DNA of 64,000 nt from positions 1 through 64,000 of the forward strand of contig CASGBA010000008.1 in NCBI GenBank assembly GCA_949299755.1, in the 5' to 3' direction. This document shows, piece after piece, positions 32,356 to 41,813 of this stretch. Positions within the stretch are counted from its first letter, which is position 1. Every line of letters starts with the position of its first letter. This DNA is from an uncultured Treponema sp. GTDB lineage: Bacteria; Spirochaetota; Spirochaetia; Treponematales; Treponemataceae. The notes under the pieces were generated by a model, which saw only the letters and a list, made by a program, of their open reading frames with translations, did not search any database and had not been told where the DNA came from. Position numbers and translations under genes: made by a program.

Positions 32356-33435
32356 TCAGTTCTGCCATAAACGATTATACTGTTCTGCAATATGGCGCCA
32401 GCTGTACAGCCGCAGTCCAATATCGTGCATAGTTTCGCCAACAGTTGCAAAACTACTCTGCTTTTCTTTCAGTAATCGGACAATATCAGACGCAGTATGC
32501 CAATATAAACACTGTTCTTCGGTAGTAGCCCGATTATACACGCAGTCATAAGCAAGAATGGGCAGTCCCAGACACATCGCTTCTACTAGAGACGGATTAG
32601 TTCCTCCCGCACTGTGTCCGTGAATGTACACAGCAGCATGTGCACGTATCCAGTTTATTGCACGGGAATCATATATTGAATCAAGGAGATGAAGGTTAGA
32701 AAAACCGTTGTATTTACGGCGAAGCGTTCTTCCCCATTCAGATTTTTCCCAATTACCGACAAGGACAAGATTCTCCTGCGGCATACCGGAAAACGCTTCC
32801 AGTATCAGGTGAATATTATTTTCAGGCTCTATGCGGCAAACGGCGGTTGCATAAGGTTCCGTGCAAAACGGATATTTTCCGTATAAAGAATCATCCTCAA
32901 CTTTTGACACATGATCACCTCCGTAGGCAATCAAAACCGCCTCCTTACCATACTCGGATTTAATATAATCCGTGATTCCATTGTTGTCACCGATTACAAT
33001 ATTTGAATAACGGACCGCCATCCTCTCACTGTATTTTAAGAGTGACCTTGCATACCATTTCCATTTTTCTCGTTTCCATTCCAATCCGTCTATGTTGGTT
33101 ATGATTTTGCCTTTAAATGTACGGCGGATGAAAGGCAGAAACATACAGCCGGAGACACCAAGTATCAGCATGACATCACAGTCTAAAGACCTCTTCATAC
33201 TCTCATAGTCATACAGAATACTGCTTATCCCGTTCGCGTCCCGGTCAAGATATACCAGCTGCGCTCCTTTATACGATGTCAGCCGTTCGCTGTATTTTTT
33301 TGCGGAACAAAATACCCGATACTGAATTCCGTCCGGAGTATAATCCAGCAGATTATCAACAAGGGATTCAAAACCGCCGTAGCAGGCAGGCACTCCAACG
33401 GTACCGATGATAGAGATGAGAAATTTACTATCCAT
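32356..33435 (-). CDS. DUF1972/GT4 glycosyltransferase
   Basis: A 359-residue GT-B glycosyltransferase. The N-terminal FLISIIGTVGVPACYGGFESLV is the hallmark of the DUF1972 rhamnosyltransferase-like group. The C-terminal GT4 signature is HGHSAGGTNPSLVEAMCLGLP, with the E-X7-E-like acidic pair. It probably adds a deoxyhexose or hexose to the surface-glycan repeat unit on the cytoplasmic face. It is the last gene in the minus-strand glycan block. GC content is higher than its upstream neighbour. Confidence 0.85.
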   Translation of the reverse strand: MDSKFLISIIGTVGVPACYGGFESLVDNLLDYTPDGIQYRVFCSAKKYSERLTSYKGAQLVYLDRDANGISSILYDYESMKRSLDCDVMLILGVSGCMFLPFIRRTFKGKIITNIDGLEWKREKWKWYARSLLKYSERMAVRYSNIVIGDNNGITDYIKSEYGKEAVLIAYGGDHVSKVEDDSLYGKYPFCTEPYATAVCRIEPENNIHLILEAFSGMPQENLVLVGNWEKSEWGRTLRRKYNGFSNLHLLDSIYDSRAINWIRAHAAVYIHGHSAGGTNPSLVEAMCLGLPILAYDCVYNRATTEEQCLYWHTASDIVRLLKEKQSSFATVGETMHDIGLRLYSWRHIAEQYNRLWQN

Positions 33436-33467
33436 AATAAAACTTATAACATTAGGTTAAAGATAAA

Positions 33468-34562
33468 TTATTCATTGAGAATCTTTTCAATCGAAGCAAC
33501 CATATGCTGACAATCGTATTTCTTTGCCATCTGAATGGCACCGTGAGCCAGTTGTATATACAGTTCACGGTCAGAAAGTATCTTTTCTAATTGTTCAACA
33601 ATTTTATCTAACGATCTAACAGAAATTCTATATCCATTGATACCATCTTCTACTAATTCAGTAATTCCTCCTATTTCAGGAACAATTACTGGCAATCCAG
33701 CAGTCATGGCTTCCAAAACAGTTAGTCCAAATGTTTCAATAAAAACAGAACTATCAGATAAATTTAGTACAACACTTGCAGACTTATAAAATGAAACGAT
33801 ATCCGTTTGCTGAGAGTACACAGTAATATTTGCAGACGGAATAATTTTATTATCAGATAGAAAATTATTGATATTCTTAAACGTATCATTAACAACAAGC
33901 GTAAAATTAAAATCTGGCAATTTTTTGGCAAGCTCAAAGAATTTGATAACGCCTTTATAAACTTTTAACGACGAGAGCATTAACACAGTTTTTCGTTCAA
34001 AAGATTTTTCAGCAAAATCACTAAAGGAAGGCTCAAGTCTGAGAGAGGTCAATTTTTGAATCGTATTTGGAACAATAAATACATTCTTTTTTCGCTTTAA
34101 GAATGAGCGCTGATATGCAGAAACACAAACGATTTTATCAGCAATACACTGCATTACATTTGCTAATAATGTATATAGTTTACCTTTCACAAATGCGTTT
34201 TCATGATAATGATACACCACCTGTTTGTGCATTAACTTTGCAGCAAGTGCAGCGCCACACGGCATAATTGTATTTACATAAAAAACAATATCTTTACACC
34301 TAGCATACCGCAACGTAAAAAAGAAAAAATAAACTTGCACAGCCCCCCATCTTAATAATGTCAACAATTTATTGGGAGAGAAACAATATTTAAAAGTATA
34401 TTTTACCAATGTTTGTGCTTTAAGATTATCTAAAACACCTCCTTGTGTAGTGACAAGATCAATAACAAAGCCTTTATCGAGCAGCTCTTGCAGGACAACA
34501 AAAAGTGCTTTAGGACTTCCAGAATAATCATTAAGTAAATGAAAACAAACAATTTTTTTCAT
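33468..34562 (-). CDS. GT4 glycosyltransferase
   Basis: A 364-residue GT-B enzyme. It opens with IVCFHLLNDYSGSPKALFVVL (acceptor-domain glycine loop), followed by VVYHYHEN, VPNTI, VLMLSSLKVYKG and the nucleotide-sugar binding segment ETFGLTVLEAMTAGLPVI. Sugar and linkage are unknown. The DNA is clearly AT-rich compared with flanking regions, suggesting horizontal acquisition of this stretch. No Shine-Dalgarno is obvious. Confidence 0.85.
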   Translation of the reverse strand: MKKIVCFHLLNDYSGSPKALFVVLQELLDKGFVIDLVTTQGGVLDNLKAQTLVKYTFKYCFSPNKLLTLLRWGAVQVYFFFFTLRYARCKDIVFYVNTIMPCGAALAAKLMHKQVVYHYHENAFVKGKLYTLLANVMQCIADKIVCVSAYQRSFLKRKKNVFIVPNTIQKLTSLRLEPSFSDFAEKSFERKTVLMLSSLKVYKGVIKFFELAKKLPDFNFTLVVNDTFKNINNFLSDNKIIPSANITVYSQQTDIVSFYKSASVVLNLSDSSVFIETFGLTVLEAMTAGLPVIVPEIGGITELVEDGINGYRISVRSLDKIVEQLEKILSDRELYIQLAHGAIQMAKKYDCQHMVASIEKILNE

Positions 34563-34605
34563 GGCAATTCTATGAACAATTTATATTAAAACAAATGCAT
34601 TCACA

Positions 34606-35583
34606 TTACTCTATAATGCTTTGGTAAAGCTTTCTTAGTTCTGAAGTGACAGAAAGGACATCGTATTTTTTCGCATTAGCGATGCCATTATCAATTAATT
34701 TTTCCCTATACTTTTCGTCATTTATTATTTTAACAAAACCATCCCTCAATGACTGCACACTGTTTTCATCAACCTGACAATAACATTCCGGAGCGATTTC
34801 CTTAAAAATATCTATCGAACTACCCAATACAGGTCTTCCAACTTTATTCGCTTCGATCAATGGCATTCCGAAGCCTTCTTTTGATGAAGGGAAACTTACG
34901 ATGTCGCAGCTGGAATACAAGGAAATAACATCCTGAAAAGGAATATCAACATAATTTTCATACTCTATCTTGTTTTCTGCCAGCAACTCTTTTTCTTCTT
35001 GATTTAAAATGCCGACAATAATTATTTTACACTCAATGCCTTTTAATGCCCTAAGAACATTTGGCAAGTTTTTCCTAGGCGCAGTCCCAATATGAAGTAT
35101 CACAGGTTTTTTTGTATCAAATTCCTTATAAGAGAATCCTATATTTTCATTCAAAGGATTGGGGATAACAACAATCTTCTTTCTATATTTCCTGCAATAT
35201 CCTACCATATCATTAGCCGTCACGGAAGATATGCAAATCAATTTTTTTATAAACAAATACGGCATATCCATATTAAAAAACTTAAACATAATTGTCTTAA
35301 TCCGGCTTCGCCTCAATTTCAGCGTAAAAACATCATGACAGGTGATGACAGCATTCCTAACAAATGGAGCTATATAGGCATCGCTCATTGTAAAAATATG
35401 GAACAAGTCTGCCTTTATTTTCCTGACATACTTTATATTTTTAACCATATCGAATGGATCCGATGAATAGCATGGCAATTCATATACCGTTAATTCCGGC
35501 ATATTCCGCTCCAAAGAACGGGCCAGTTCTTCCATGGAGTTTTCACCTGGGAATTTTTTCCTTAATATGAGGGCAATTTTCAT
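34606..35583 (-). CDS. GT4 glycosyltransferase
   Basis: A 325-residue GT-B glycosyltransferase. MKIALILRKKFPGENSMEEL opens it, with ITCHDVFTL, VIPNPLN, ILHIGTAPRKNLPNVL and SKEGFGMPLIEANKVGRPVL as family landmarks. ATG 35583 has AAGGA 5 bases upstream. A second ATG at 35589 overlaps the TGA of the upstream GT2 gene. Substrate unknown. Confidence 0.85.
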   Translation of the reverse strand: MKIALILRKKFPGENSMEELARSLERNMPELTVYELPCYSSDPFDMVKNIKYVRKIKADLFHIFTMSDAYIAPFVRNAVITCHDVFTLKLRRSRIKTIMFKFFNMDMPYLFIKKLICISSVTANDMVGYCRKYRKKIVVIPNPLNENIGFSYKEFDTKKPVILHIGTAPRKNLPNVLRALKGIECKIIIVGILNQEEKELLAENKIEYENYVDIPFQDVISLYSSCDIVSFPSSKEGFGMPLIEANKVGRPVLGSSIDIFKEIAPECYCQVDENSVQSLRDGFVKIINDEKYREKLIDNGIANAKKYDVLSVTSELRKLYQSIIE

Positions 35584-35585
35584 GT

Positions 35586-36482
35586 TCATCCTTTTAAGTG
35601 AGTAATACTTATTCTTACGAACGGATTCAGCCTGTCAAGAAAAATCAAGAACCGCAACAACCTGGCTTTCATGTGAAGGTTTTTTCTAGAATAATATACG
35701 GCAGAATCCTGCATGAAAACATCAGCGGCATTAACCACGGAGAACTTTTTATCCAGCTTTCTTGTCAGATGCTGTATTTTTGGCCCGGAGATTATAATAC
35801 GTTTCAGCCCCTTTTCCTTTAACCTCAATTCCAAATCAGTCTCTTCATAATACATAAAGAAATTTTCATCAAAAGCCGCACATGAGTCATTGCGCAAAAA
35901 CAAATCTGCGCCGGTGACATACCCATCTTGTTCTCCGACCTTTACGGTAACGCTGGATGATTTTTTCTTCCTGAGTTTTTGGTATACATTCCCCAAGCGC
36001 AGCAGGCAAACAACTGTTTTTATAAAATGGAATTTTATTTGGTGCAGTACTCCCGAACATAAAAACTTATAATCAGGAAAATCGCCTCCGGAGTGCATTG
36101 TCTGCATTTTTTCATCAAGGAGCACTCCTCCCAGCGCTCCGATCCTCTCTTTCTCAGGGGATTCTTCCCAATAGTCAAAAAACATCTTTACCGCATTGTT
36201 CAAAAGCACAGTATCGCTGTTGAGATAAAACACATACTTCCCTTTCGCAATCTTCAAACCCCGGTTATTTGCCACACCGAATCCAAGATTGGCGTTGTTT
36301 TCAATTAGAATAACTTGGGGGAACACAGATTTTATCATTTCTATTGAGCCGTCACTGCTGCCGTTATCAGAGACAATCACTTCAAAATCGATTTCTTTTG
36401 TCTGCTCGAACACAGACCCGAGGCAATTACGGGTAAGCTGACATGTGTTGTAACTTACGATTATTATTGAGACATCCATCAT
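35586..36482 (-). CDS. GT2 glycosyltransferase (rhamnosyltransferase-like)
   Basis: A 298-residue GT-A enzyme: VSIIIVSYNT, VIVSDNGSSDGS, NNANLGFGVANNRG and YVFYLNSDTVL (metal-binding DxD-like) appear in order, then GGVLLDE and YYEETDLELRL. This pattern is typical of WbbL/RfbF-like transferases for O-antigen or capsule. The last 60 residues are basic, consistent with membrane association. It overlaps the next gene's possible upstream start. Confidence 0.87.
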   Translation of the reverse strand: MMDVSIIIVSYNTCQLTRNCLGSVFEQTKEIDFEVIVSDNGSSDGSIEMIKSVFPQVILIENNANLGFGVANNRGLKIAKGKYVFYLNSDTVLLNNAVKMFFDYWEESPEKERIGALGGVLLDEKMQTMHSGGDFPDYKFLCSGVLHQIKFHFIKTVVCLLRLGNVYQKLRKKKSSSVTVKVGEQDGYVTGADLFLRNDSCAAFDENFFMYYEETDLELRLKEKGLKRIIISGPKIQHLTRKLDKKFSVVNAADVFMQDSAVYYSRKNLHMKARLLRFLIFLDRLNPFVRISITHLKG

Positions 36483-36513
36483 TTGAACCTGACTAACAAT
36501 TCAAAACATTGTT

Positions 36514-37434
36514 TTAATTGCCGGCAATGATGCATTGATAACGCTTTGAAGAAAACGGTATCGGACTACGGAGCATGAAAAAAGACAAAGAATTATGCAA
36601 TGCATGGATAAAATTTTTTACAGGTGCATTCTTGTTTCCGCAGAATTCATATATATTCAAAAACTTTATGTCACTTTCATTATAATCCAACCAAACATTG
36701 AATAAACGTTCCGCCATATAACCGAATACACGCATTTGGATCTGATTATAGCTGGATATGTTTACCTGTTTTTCCACCTGGGAAAGTATTCTGAAAAGCC
36801 ATTCACAATAACTTTCAAATTTACCGATATCCATGACAGTCATATTATACGGAGAGAGCTTATTCCCATTTAATATTATATTATAAAAACTTCTGTCATA
36901 TTCCGGACAAACACCATGTATAACTCTCTGCAAAATCCGCATATCATCACTTATATGGCATATACAATAATCCACAAAGAGAGACCACGGATAATTTTTC
37001 TTTCTTGAAACAACGACTCCATTCTTCCTCAAGATATGCATCATCTTATTTTTGTTTAAACTGTAATTTTTAATCTCGCATTCATTTTTTCTTATAGCGC
37101 TGTCAAAATAATTTTTTTTGTCAAAGCTGAAATACCTTCTGTAATGGTTTATCCCTATGTATTTCAAATCTGGATATAGTTTTTTTATATTCTTCCAAGC
37201 CCAATACACAGCCGTCAACTCACAAAAACTTTTATTTTTTGCACTGATATTGTCACAAGGCTGTCCATTGACTTGATCATCCCTTTGTATTTTCAAATCC
37301 ACATCAGAAATGGCAGCGCCAACCTGTATAGGCAAAAAAAATCCATCAGGGTCAAAAGGCAACTCACATGGCTTATGGCAACATATTAAGATTTTTAATT
37401 TTGAGTTGTTGATTTCTTCACTTAATTTTTTCAC
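36514..37434 (-). CDS. DUF4422-family glycosyltransferase
   Basis: A 306-residue protein with KILICCHKP at the start, the long VGAAISDVD region, FCELTAVYWAWKNI, YIGINHYRRYFSF and the later Trp-rich SYCEWLFRILSQVE. This fits the DUF4422 family found in capsule and exopolysaccharide loci and presumed to be glycosyltransferases. It overlaps the UDP-galactopyranose mutase gene by 17 bases. Confidence 0.8.
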   Translation of the reverse strand: MKKLSEEINNSKLKILICCHKPCELPFDPDGFFLPIQVGAAISDVDLKIQRDDQVNGQPCDNISAKNKSFCELTAVYWAWKNIKKLYPDLKYIGINHYRRYFSFDKKNYFDSAIRKNECEIKNYSLNKNKMMHILRKNGVVVSRKKNYPWSLFVDYCICHISDDMRILQRVIHGVCPEYDRSFYNIILNGNKLSPYNMTVMDIGKFESYCEWLFRILSQVEKQVNISSYNQIQMRVFGYMAERLFNVWLDYNESDIKFLNIYEFCGNKNAPVKNFIHALHNSLSFFMLRSPIPFSSKRYQCIIAGN

Positions 37435-38530
37435 TATCTTTTAACGCCTTTTCAATTACATCATCCATATCATAATACCGGTACTCTGCAAGACGCCCGC
37501 CAAACATTACGTTTGTCTCTTGATTCGCCATTTCTTTATATTTTTGATACAAACTTGTATTTTTTTTATCATTCACCGGATAAAAGGGTTCACTTCCTTC
37601 ATGCCACTCTGCAGAATATTCTTTCGATATTACGGTTTTATTACTTTCCCATGCCGGATTCTCAGGTTCAAAATGCTTGTGCTCGATTACTCTTGTATAT
37701 GGCTCTGTGTGAGATGTATAATTGACAACAGCATTGCCCTGATAATTTTGACATTCAAGCACTTCTGTTTCAAATCGTACCGTTCTATATTCAAGTTTAC
37801 CAAGACAATAACTATAAAATTCATCAATTTTGCCTGTAAAGACTATATTATCTGCAACAGAATTCCAGTAATCTCTGTTTTCAGAAAAATCAACATTTGT
37901 TTTTACTTCAATATTATCCAACAAGCCTTTTATCAATTTATTATATCCACCAATGGGTATTCCCTGATAAGAATCATTAAAATAATTATTATCAAAGGTG
38001 AATCGTACCGGTAATCGTTGTATGATAAAAGCAGGTAACTCTGAACATTTCCTTCCCCACTGTTTTTCTGTATAATCTTTTATCAGAATTTCATAAATAT
38101 CTTTCCCAACCAGAGAAATTGCCTGTTCTTCCAAGTTTGACGGATTTTTAATTCCGGATTCTTCCCGTTGTTTTGCTATAACAGCCATGGCTTCTGTCGG
38201 AGTTTTTACCCCCCATAACTGATAAAAAGTATTCATGTTAAAGGGCAGATTAAATAGCTTTCCCTTGTAGTTAGCTACAGGGCAATTGGTATACCGATTA
38301 AACTCTACAAACTTATGTACAAAATCCCACACTTCTTTATTTGAAGTATGAAAAATATGAGCACCGTAAGTATGGACATGTATTCCGTCTATATCGGTAC
38401 AATAAATGTTTCCTCCAATATGCTCTCTTTTCTCCAGTACTAAAACTCTTTTTTGAGCTTTATGAGCTTTATAGGCAAAAACACTACCGTATAAACCGGA
38501 ACCTACCACTAGGTAATCGTATGGTTTCAT
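37418..38530 (-). CDS. glf: UDP-galactopyranose mutase
   Basis: A 370-residue flavoenzyme converting UDP-galactopyranose to UDP-galactofuranose. It has the dinucleotide motif VVGSGLYGSVFAYKA and LEKREHIGGNIY. Next are THGAHIFHT-like GAHIFHTSNKEVW, FNLPFNMNTFYQLWG, KDYTEKQWG, IPIGGYNKLI and the C-terminal GRLAEYRYYDMDDVIE with active-site Arg and Tyr residues. The length matches the bacterial family. It predicts galactofuranose in the surface glycan. ATG 38530 is chosen as the family start; no strong ribosome-binding site is visible. Confidence 0.95.
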   Translation of the reverse strand: MKPYDYLVVGSGLYGSVFAYKAHKAQKRVLVLEKREHIGGNIYCTDIDGIHVHTYGAHIFHTSNKEVWDFVHKFVEFNRYTNCPVANYKGKLFNLPFNMNTFYQLWGVKTPTEAMAVIAKQREESGIKNPSNLEEQAISLVGKDIYEILIKDYTEKQWGRKCSELPAFIIQRLPVRFTFDNNYFNDSYQGIPIGGYNKLIKGLLDNIEVKTNVDFSENRDYWNSVADNIVFTGKIDEFYSYCLGKLEYRTVRFETEVLECQNYQGNAVVNYTSHTEPYTRVIEHKHFEPENPAWESNKTVISKEYSAEWHEGSEPFYPVNDKKNTSLYQKYKEMANQETNVMFGGRLAEYRYYDMDDVIEKALKDSEKIK

Positions 38531-38840
38531 CTTAACACTCGAATACAAACAATTTTTTTTTCATTTGTTGATTAGGTTATTGATAAGTTAAAAATAGCAC
38601 TAACTCCAATTACTATCCCACATATAATACGTTTATAAAAAATGTAAAATCTATCACTTTGTATTAAATATAAGCCCTGTGAATAAAGATAACTTCCCAA
38701 CTATTAAAATATTTTCATTAAGACATTTTAGATTTGAACTCAAAACCGTACCTAAATACTAGAAACACACAAATACACTTTTCAGCTATCTAGATGAAAT
38801 TAACGACTCCTGATATTTTCAATTCACTATAAAGTTTCTG
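38531..38840. other. AT-rich gap inside the glycan locus
   Basis: About 310 very AT-rich bases with stops in all frames. I see no gene remnant or clear promoter. It probably marks a boundary between separately acquired gene groups and may hold the promoter for glf. Confidence 0.4.
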
Positions 38841-39974
38841 CTATGATTTGATGCTACACGCCTTTATATATTTTATAAATTCTGAATTATTTAAATTATC
38901 CTCTAAAATATTTTTAATTCTTTCATAATCTATCTTCTGCTTAACAACATTAAAATCATCTTTTAATTGTCGCTCTTGTAAGTTTAAGTAGTTTAATAAT
39001 TCTATAAGTCTTGTATTTTGGCCAGCAAAGTTTCCGCTTTGATTAATATAGCAAAATTTTTTTCCATATATGATTGAAAATATTGTCCCATGGTATGAAT
39101 TTGTAAAAATATAAGTTGCTTTATTTATAAGTTCTAGAAATTGTGGAACTGTGGCATAAATCGAGCGATAAAATGTCTTTTTTTTCATCCAACTATTTCC
39201 ACGAACATATTTTACTGCTAAGTTATTTTGTCTTCCCCATGTTTTTAATTTATAAATAGAAAAATCTGTTGTATTATCCAATAAATATAACAATATAAAC
39301 GGCCTAGTGTCTTCTATTTCATTTTGTTGTAGACGTTGATAATCTGATTTACTCAAAAAAAATGTAGGATCCCTTTGAAGTACAGCATCGTCATATCCAA
39401 GCGATTTACATAAATCTACGCCAAACTTTTCCCTTACTGATACAAAATTAAATTTTTTAAGTAATTTTTGCATCGTTTCCCTATGGACTGGGTCTATTTT
39501 AGGAAAACCAAAAGACACCGCACATGAAATTCTCTTAATATCTTTACTTCCAAAATCTAAGAAGTAATAATACATCCGATTTTTTATTCTAGCTAGATCT
39601 TGTCCATAAAAATTCCATGGCTGATCTGACCCAACCACATATACATCCGCTAGAGGAGGTGTTTGATAAATTTGTTGATATGAGTGATACACATGATCAC
39701 TAAAATAAAAATACTTGTTACGAAAATCTTCAAAATGTCTTTTGTCGTTTATTTTTTTTCCCCATATTCTCCTAATTCCTTTTTTTAACAATAAAAATAA
39801 CTCACCTCTCCTTAATAACCTGCTAACTTCACTCTTCACAGCCCCCCGAAAATCATCCCGGATAAGATATGGTTCATGTCCCATTTTTTGTAAATATGTC
39901 TGCAAGGCATAGTATTGCAAAACAGTTCCATAATTATCATAAGTCTTCCAATATGTTACAATACCAATTCTCAT
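38841..39974 (-). CDS. Polysaccharide pyruvyl transferase family protein
   Basis: A 377-residue protein of the CsaB/WcaK-like pyruvyl transferase family (PF04230): RIGIVTYWKTYDNYGTVLQ at the start, VVGSDQPWNF in the middle, YLLDNT, and FTNSYHGTIFSIIYGKKFCYI near the end. These enzymes transfer a pyruvyl ketal from phosphoenolpyruvate to a sugar, although many family members act differently. AGGGA lies upstream of the ATG. It follows the MenD-like gene by 2 bases. AT-rich. Confidence 0.85.
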   Translation of the reverse strand: MRIGIVTYWKTYDNYGTVLQYYALQTYLQKMGHEPYLIRDDFRGAVKSEVSRLLRRGELFLLLKKGIRRIWGKKINDKRHFEDFRNKYFYFSDHVYHSYQQIYQTPPLADVYVVGSDQPWNFYGQDLARIKNRMYYYFLDFGSKDIKRISCAVSFGFPKIDPVHRETMQKLLKKFNFVSVREKFGVDLCKSLGYDDAVLQRDPTFFLSKSDYQRLQQNEIEDTRPFILLYLLDNTTDFSIYKLKTWGRQNNLAVKYVRGNSWMKKKTFYRSIYATVPQFLELINKATYIFTNSYHGTIFSIIYGKKFCYINQSGNFAGQNTRLIELLNYLNLQERQLKDDFNVVKQKIDYERIKNILEDNLNNSEFIKYIKACSIKS

Positions 39975-39976
39975 AT

Positions 39977-41722
39977 TTATTTCCCTATCACTTTTTTTAC
40001 TATTGTAGTACCTTTTGCTCCAAGGATTTCCTTTCCAGCTCGCTTTATTTTATCTTTGATAGTATCATTTAATCTTGTCATTGATAGAAGAGCCTCTTCA
40101 TCATCTTGTGAAAGAGTGAATACTTCAAGGAAAACAGGTTTTTCTGTCGGCTCTAATTGTAAAAAATAGTTGATAATGGTCTCAAAATCTTGCTTGGACG
40201 TTGCTCTCAAATATTCAAATCCACACGCTTCAACATAATTTTTGACCAAATCTTTATTCTTTTTAGAATAATGACCTTTTGCTGTATTAAAAGATCGAGG
40301 ATCGGGAAGATGTGATGCAATCGGAAACGACATTGGATATCCCATTTCCAATCCTTCATTATTATTAATCAATAATATCCTAAGATTGTTGCCTATATGT
40401 CTATTTCCCAAGCAATTCATATCATAAAAAAAAGCCAAATCACCTAAAAAACAAAAATGTAATTTTTGTTGATCAACAAGTGAAGATCCGATACAAGTTG
40501 AAAGACAGCCATCTATGCCAAATCCTCCGACATTCGATATACATTCTATACCGTCCGGAACCTCAAAAAAATTCCATGCGCGAAGACTGCTTAATATACC
40601 AAAATGAACACAAGAGGGACTTGGTAATAGTGGAGCAATACGAGATGCAAGCCAAATATATGAAAGAGGAATTTCAGACACATTATGTCTCAATTCCGCA
40701 AGTTCTTGTTTTATTTCCTCTAACAGTAAATTATGTTCTTTTGAACAAATTTTCAGCTTCATATCTCTAAAAAAATCTATCTCTTCCATTTCAAAAACTG
40801 CGGTTAATTTTCCAAAGCGGTCTTGTAATTCACCATCTGGAGAAACTCTCCAAACACAATCCGGTTTTAGACCTGCCAATGTACCATAGTCACCAGATAT
40901 TCCTCCAATATCAATCAACAAAGAGCAACTGAGCTTTTTCCCAGAAAATCCTGCTATAGAATAATTAACTTCATATTTACCTGTATAACAACTTGTTTTA
41001 TCACATAAAACGAAAGCATTACTGTTAGAACAAAACTCGTCTATAGCATCTATAAGTTTCGTTGACATTTTTGCATGTGAACCAATAAAAACTACAACAA
41101 GTCCTTCAAAAGTTATTAAATTCTGCGGGATATTATCATAGCTATAATACTTAATGCTTCTTACTTTGGGTAATTCTTTTACACTGAAATCAGGACAATA
41201 AATTTGCTGTAAATTAATATGAACAGGACCGCCTCCATGTCTTTTTAGAACAATCATCGCCTTGTTAACTAACTGTTCGCAATATTCAAAGTCTGTATCT
41301 GATTCAACGACTGGTAAATTTACACTCAAGTTTGCTACATCAACCGGAGGATTTCTTCGATCCGTAACCTGGGCTATTAAATTACCAATTTTATAATCTC
41401 TTTGAGAAGAAGTTATTGCAAGAATAGGAATTTTTCTATAATAAGCTTCTGTTAATGCAGGCATATAGTTTCTAGATGCTGTCGCACCGGTACAACTGAG
41501 TACAACAGGTTCACCTGTTTGCCATGACATTCCACAAGCCATATAAGCGGCAGAACGTTCGTCAACGCAAGAGTATATTTCAAAAAAGTCATCACTTTGG
41601 CAACTTGCTACAAAAGTCACATTCGTGTTTCCTGGGGAAGCAATAATCCGTTTTATTCCATTTTCTTTTAATAAAGCTATGATAATTTGAATATTTTTTT
41701 CTGCTGAATAATATTTGTTCAT
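39977..41722 (-). CDS. MenD-like ThDP-dependent enzyme of the glycan locus
   Basis: A 581-residue ThDP enzyme. The N-terminal PYR domain has IIASPGNTNVTFVA and the catalytic-Glu segment SCVDERSAAYMACGM. Next are LSCTGATASRNYMPALTEAYY and, in the PP domain, FLGDLAFFYDMNCLGNRHIGNNLRI, the GD...N ThDP motif. The closest family by motifs is MenD/2-succinyl-enolpyruvyl synthase, but no menaquinone genes are near. Its tight pairing with a pyruvyl transferase and an SDR suggests a role in making an unusual branched or acidic sugar substituent. AGAGGAGG precedes the ATG. Confidence 0.82.
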   Translation of the reverse strand: MNKYYSAEKNIQIIIALLKENGIKRIIASPGNTNVTFVASCQSDDFFEIYSCVDERSAAYMACGMSWQTGEPVVLSCTGATASRNYMPALTEAYYRKIPILAITSSQRDYKIGNLIAQVTDRRNPPVDVANLSVNLPVVESDTDFEYCEQLVNKAMIVLKRHGGGPVHINLQQIYCPDFSVKELPKVRSIKYYSYDNIPQNLITFEGLVVVFIGSHAKMSTKLIDAIDEFCSNSNAFVLCDKTSCYTGKYEVNYSIAGFSGKKLSCSLLIDIGGISGDYGTLAGLKPDCVWRVSPDGELQDRFGKLTAVFEMEEIDFFRDMKLKICSKEHNLLLEEIKQELAELRHNVSEIPLSYIWLASRIAPLLPSPSCVHFGILSSLRAWNFFEVPDGIECISNVGGFGIDGCLSTCIGSSLVDQQKLHFCFLGDLAFFYDMNCLGNRHIGNNLRILLINNNEGLEMGYPMSFPIASHLPDPRSFNTAKGHYSKKNKDLVKNYVEACGFEYLRATSKQDFETIINYFLQLEPTEKPVFLEVFTLSQDDEEALLSMTRLNDTIKDKIKRAGKEILGAKGTTIVKKVIGK

Positions 41723-41813
41723 GAAAACCTCCTCTAAATTTTCGTTTTAAAATCCATATGTAAAACATCTCAATAGCAGATGGCGGAAATATCTTATATT
41801 CCTGTTCGTTGGT

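Noticed and set aside
39977-41722. Calling the glycan-locus ThDP enzyme menaquinone MenD
   Set aside because: The motifs resemble MenD, but there are no other men genes and it sits tightly in a polysaccharide module.
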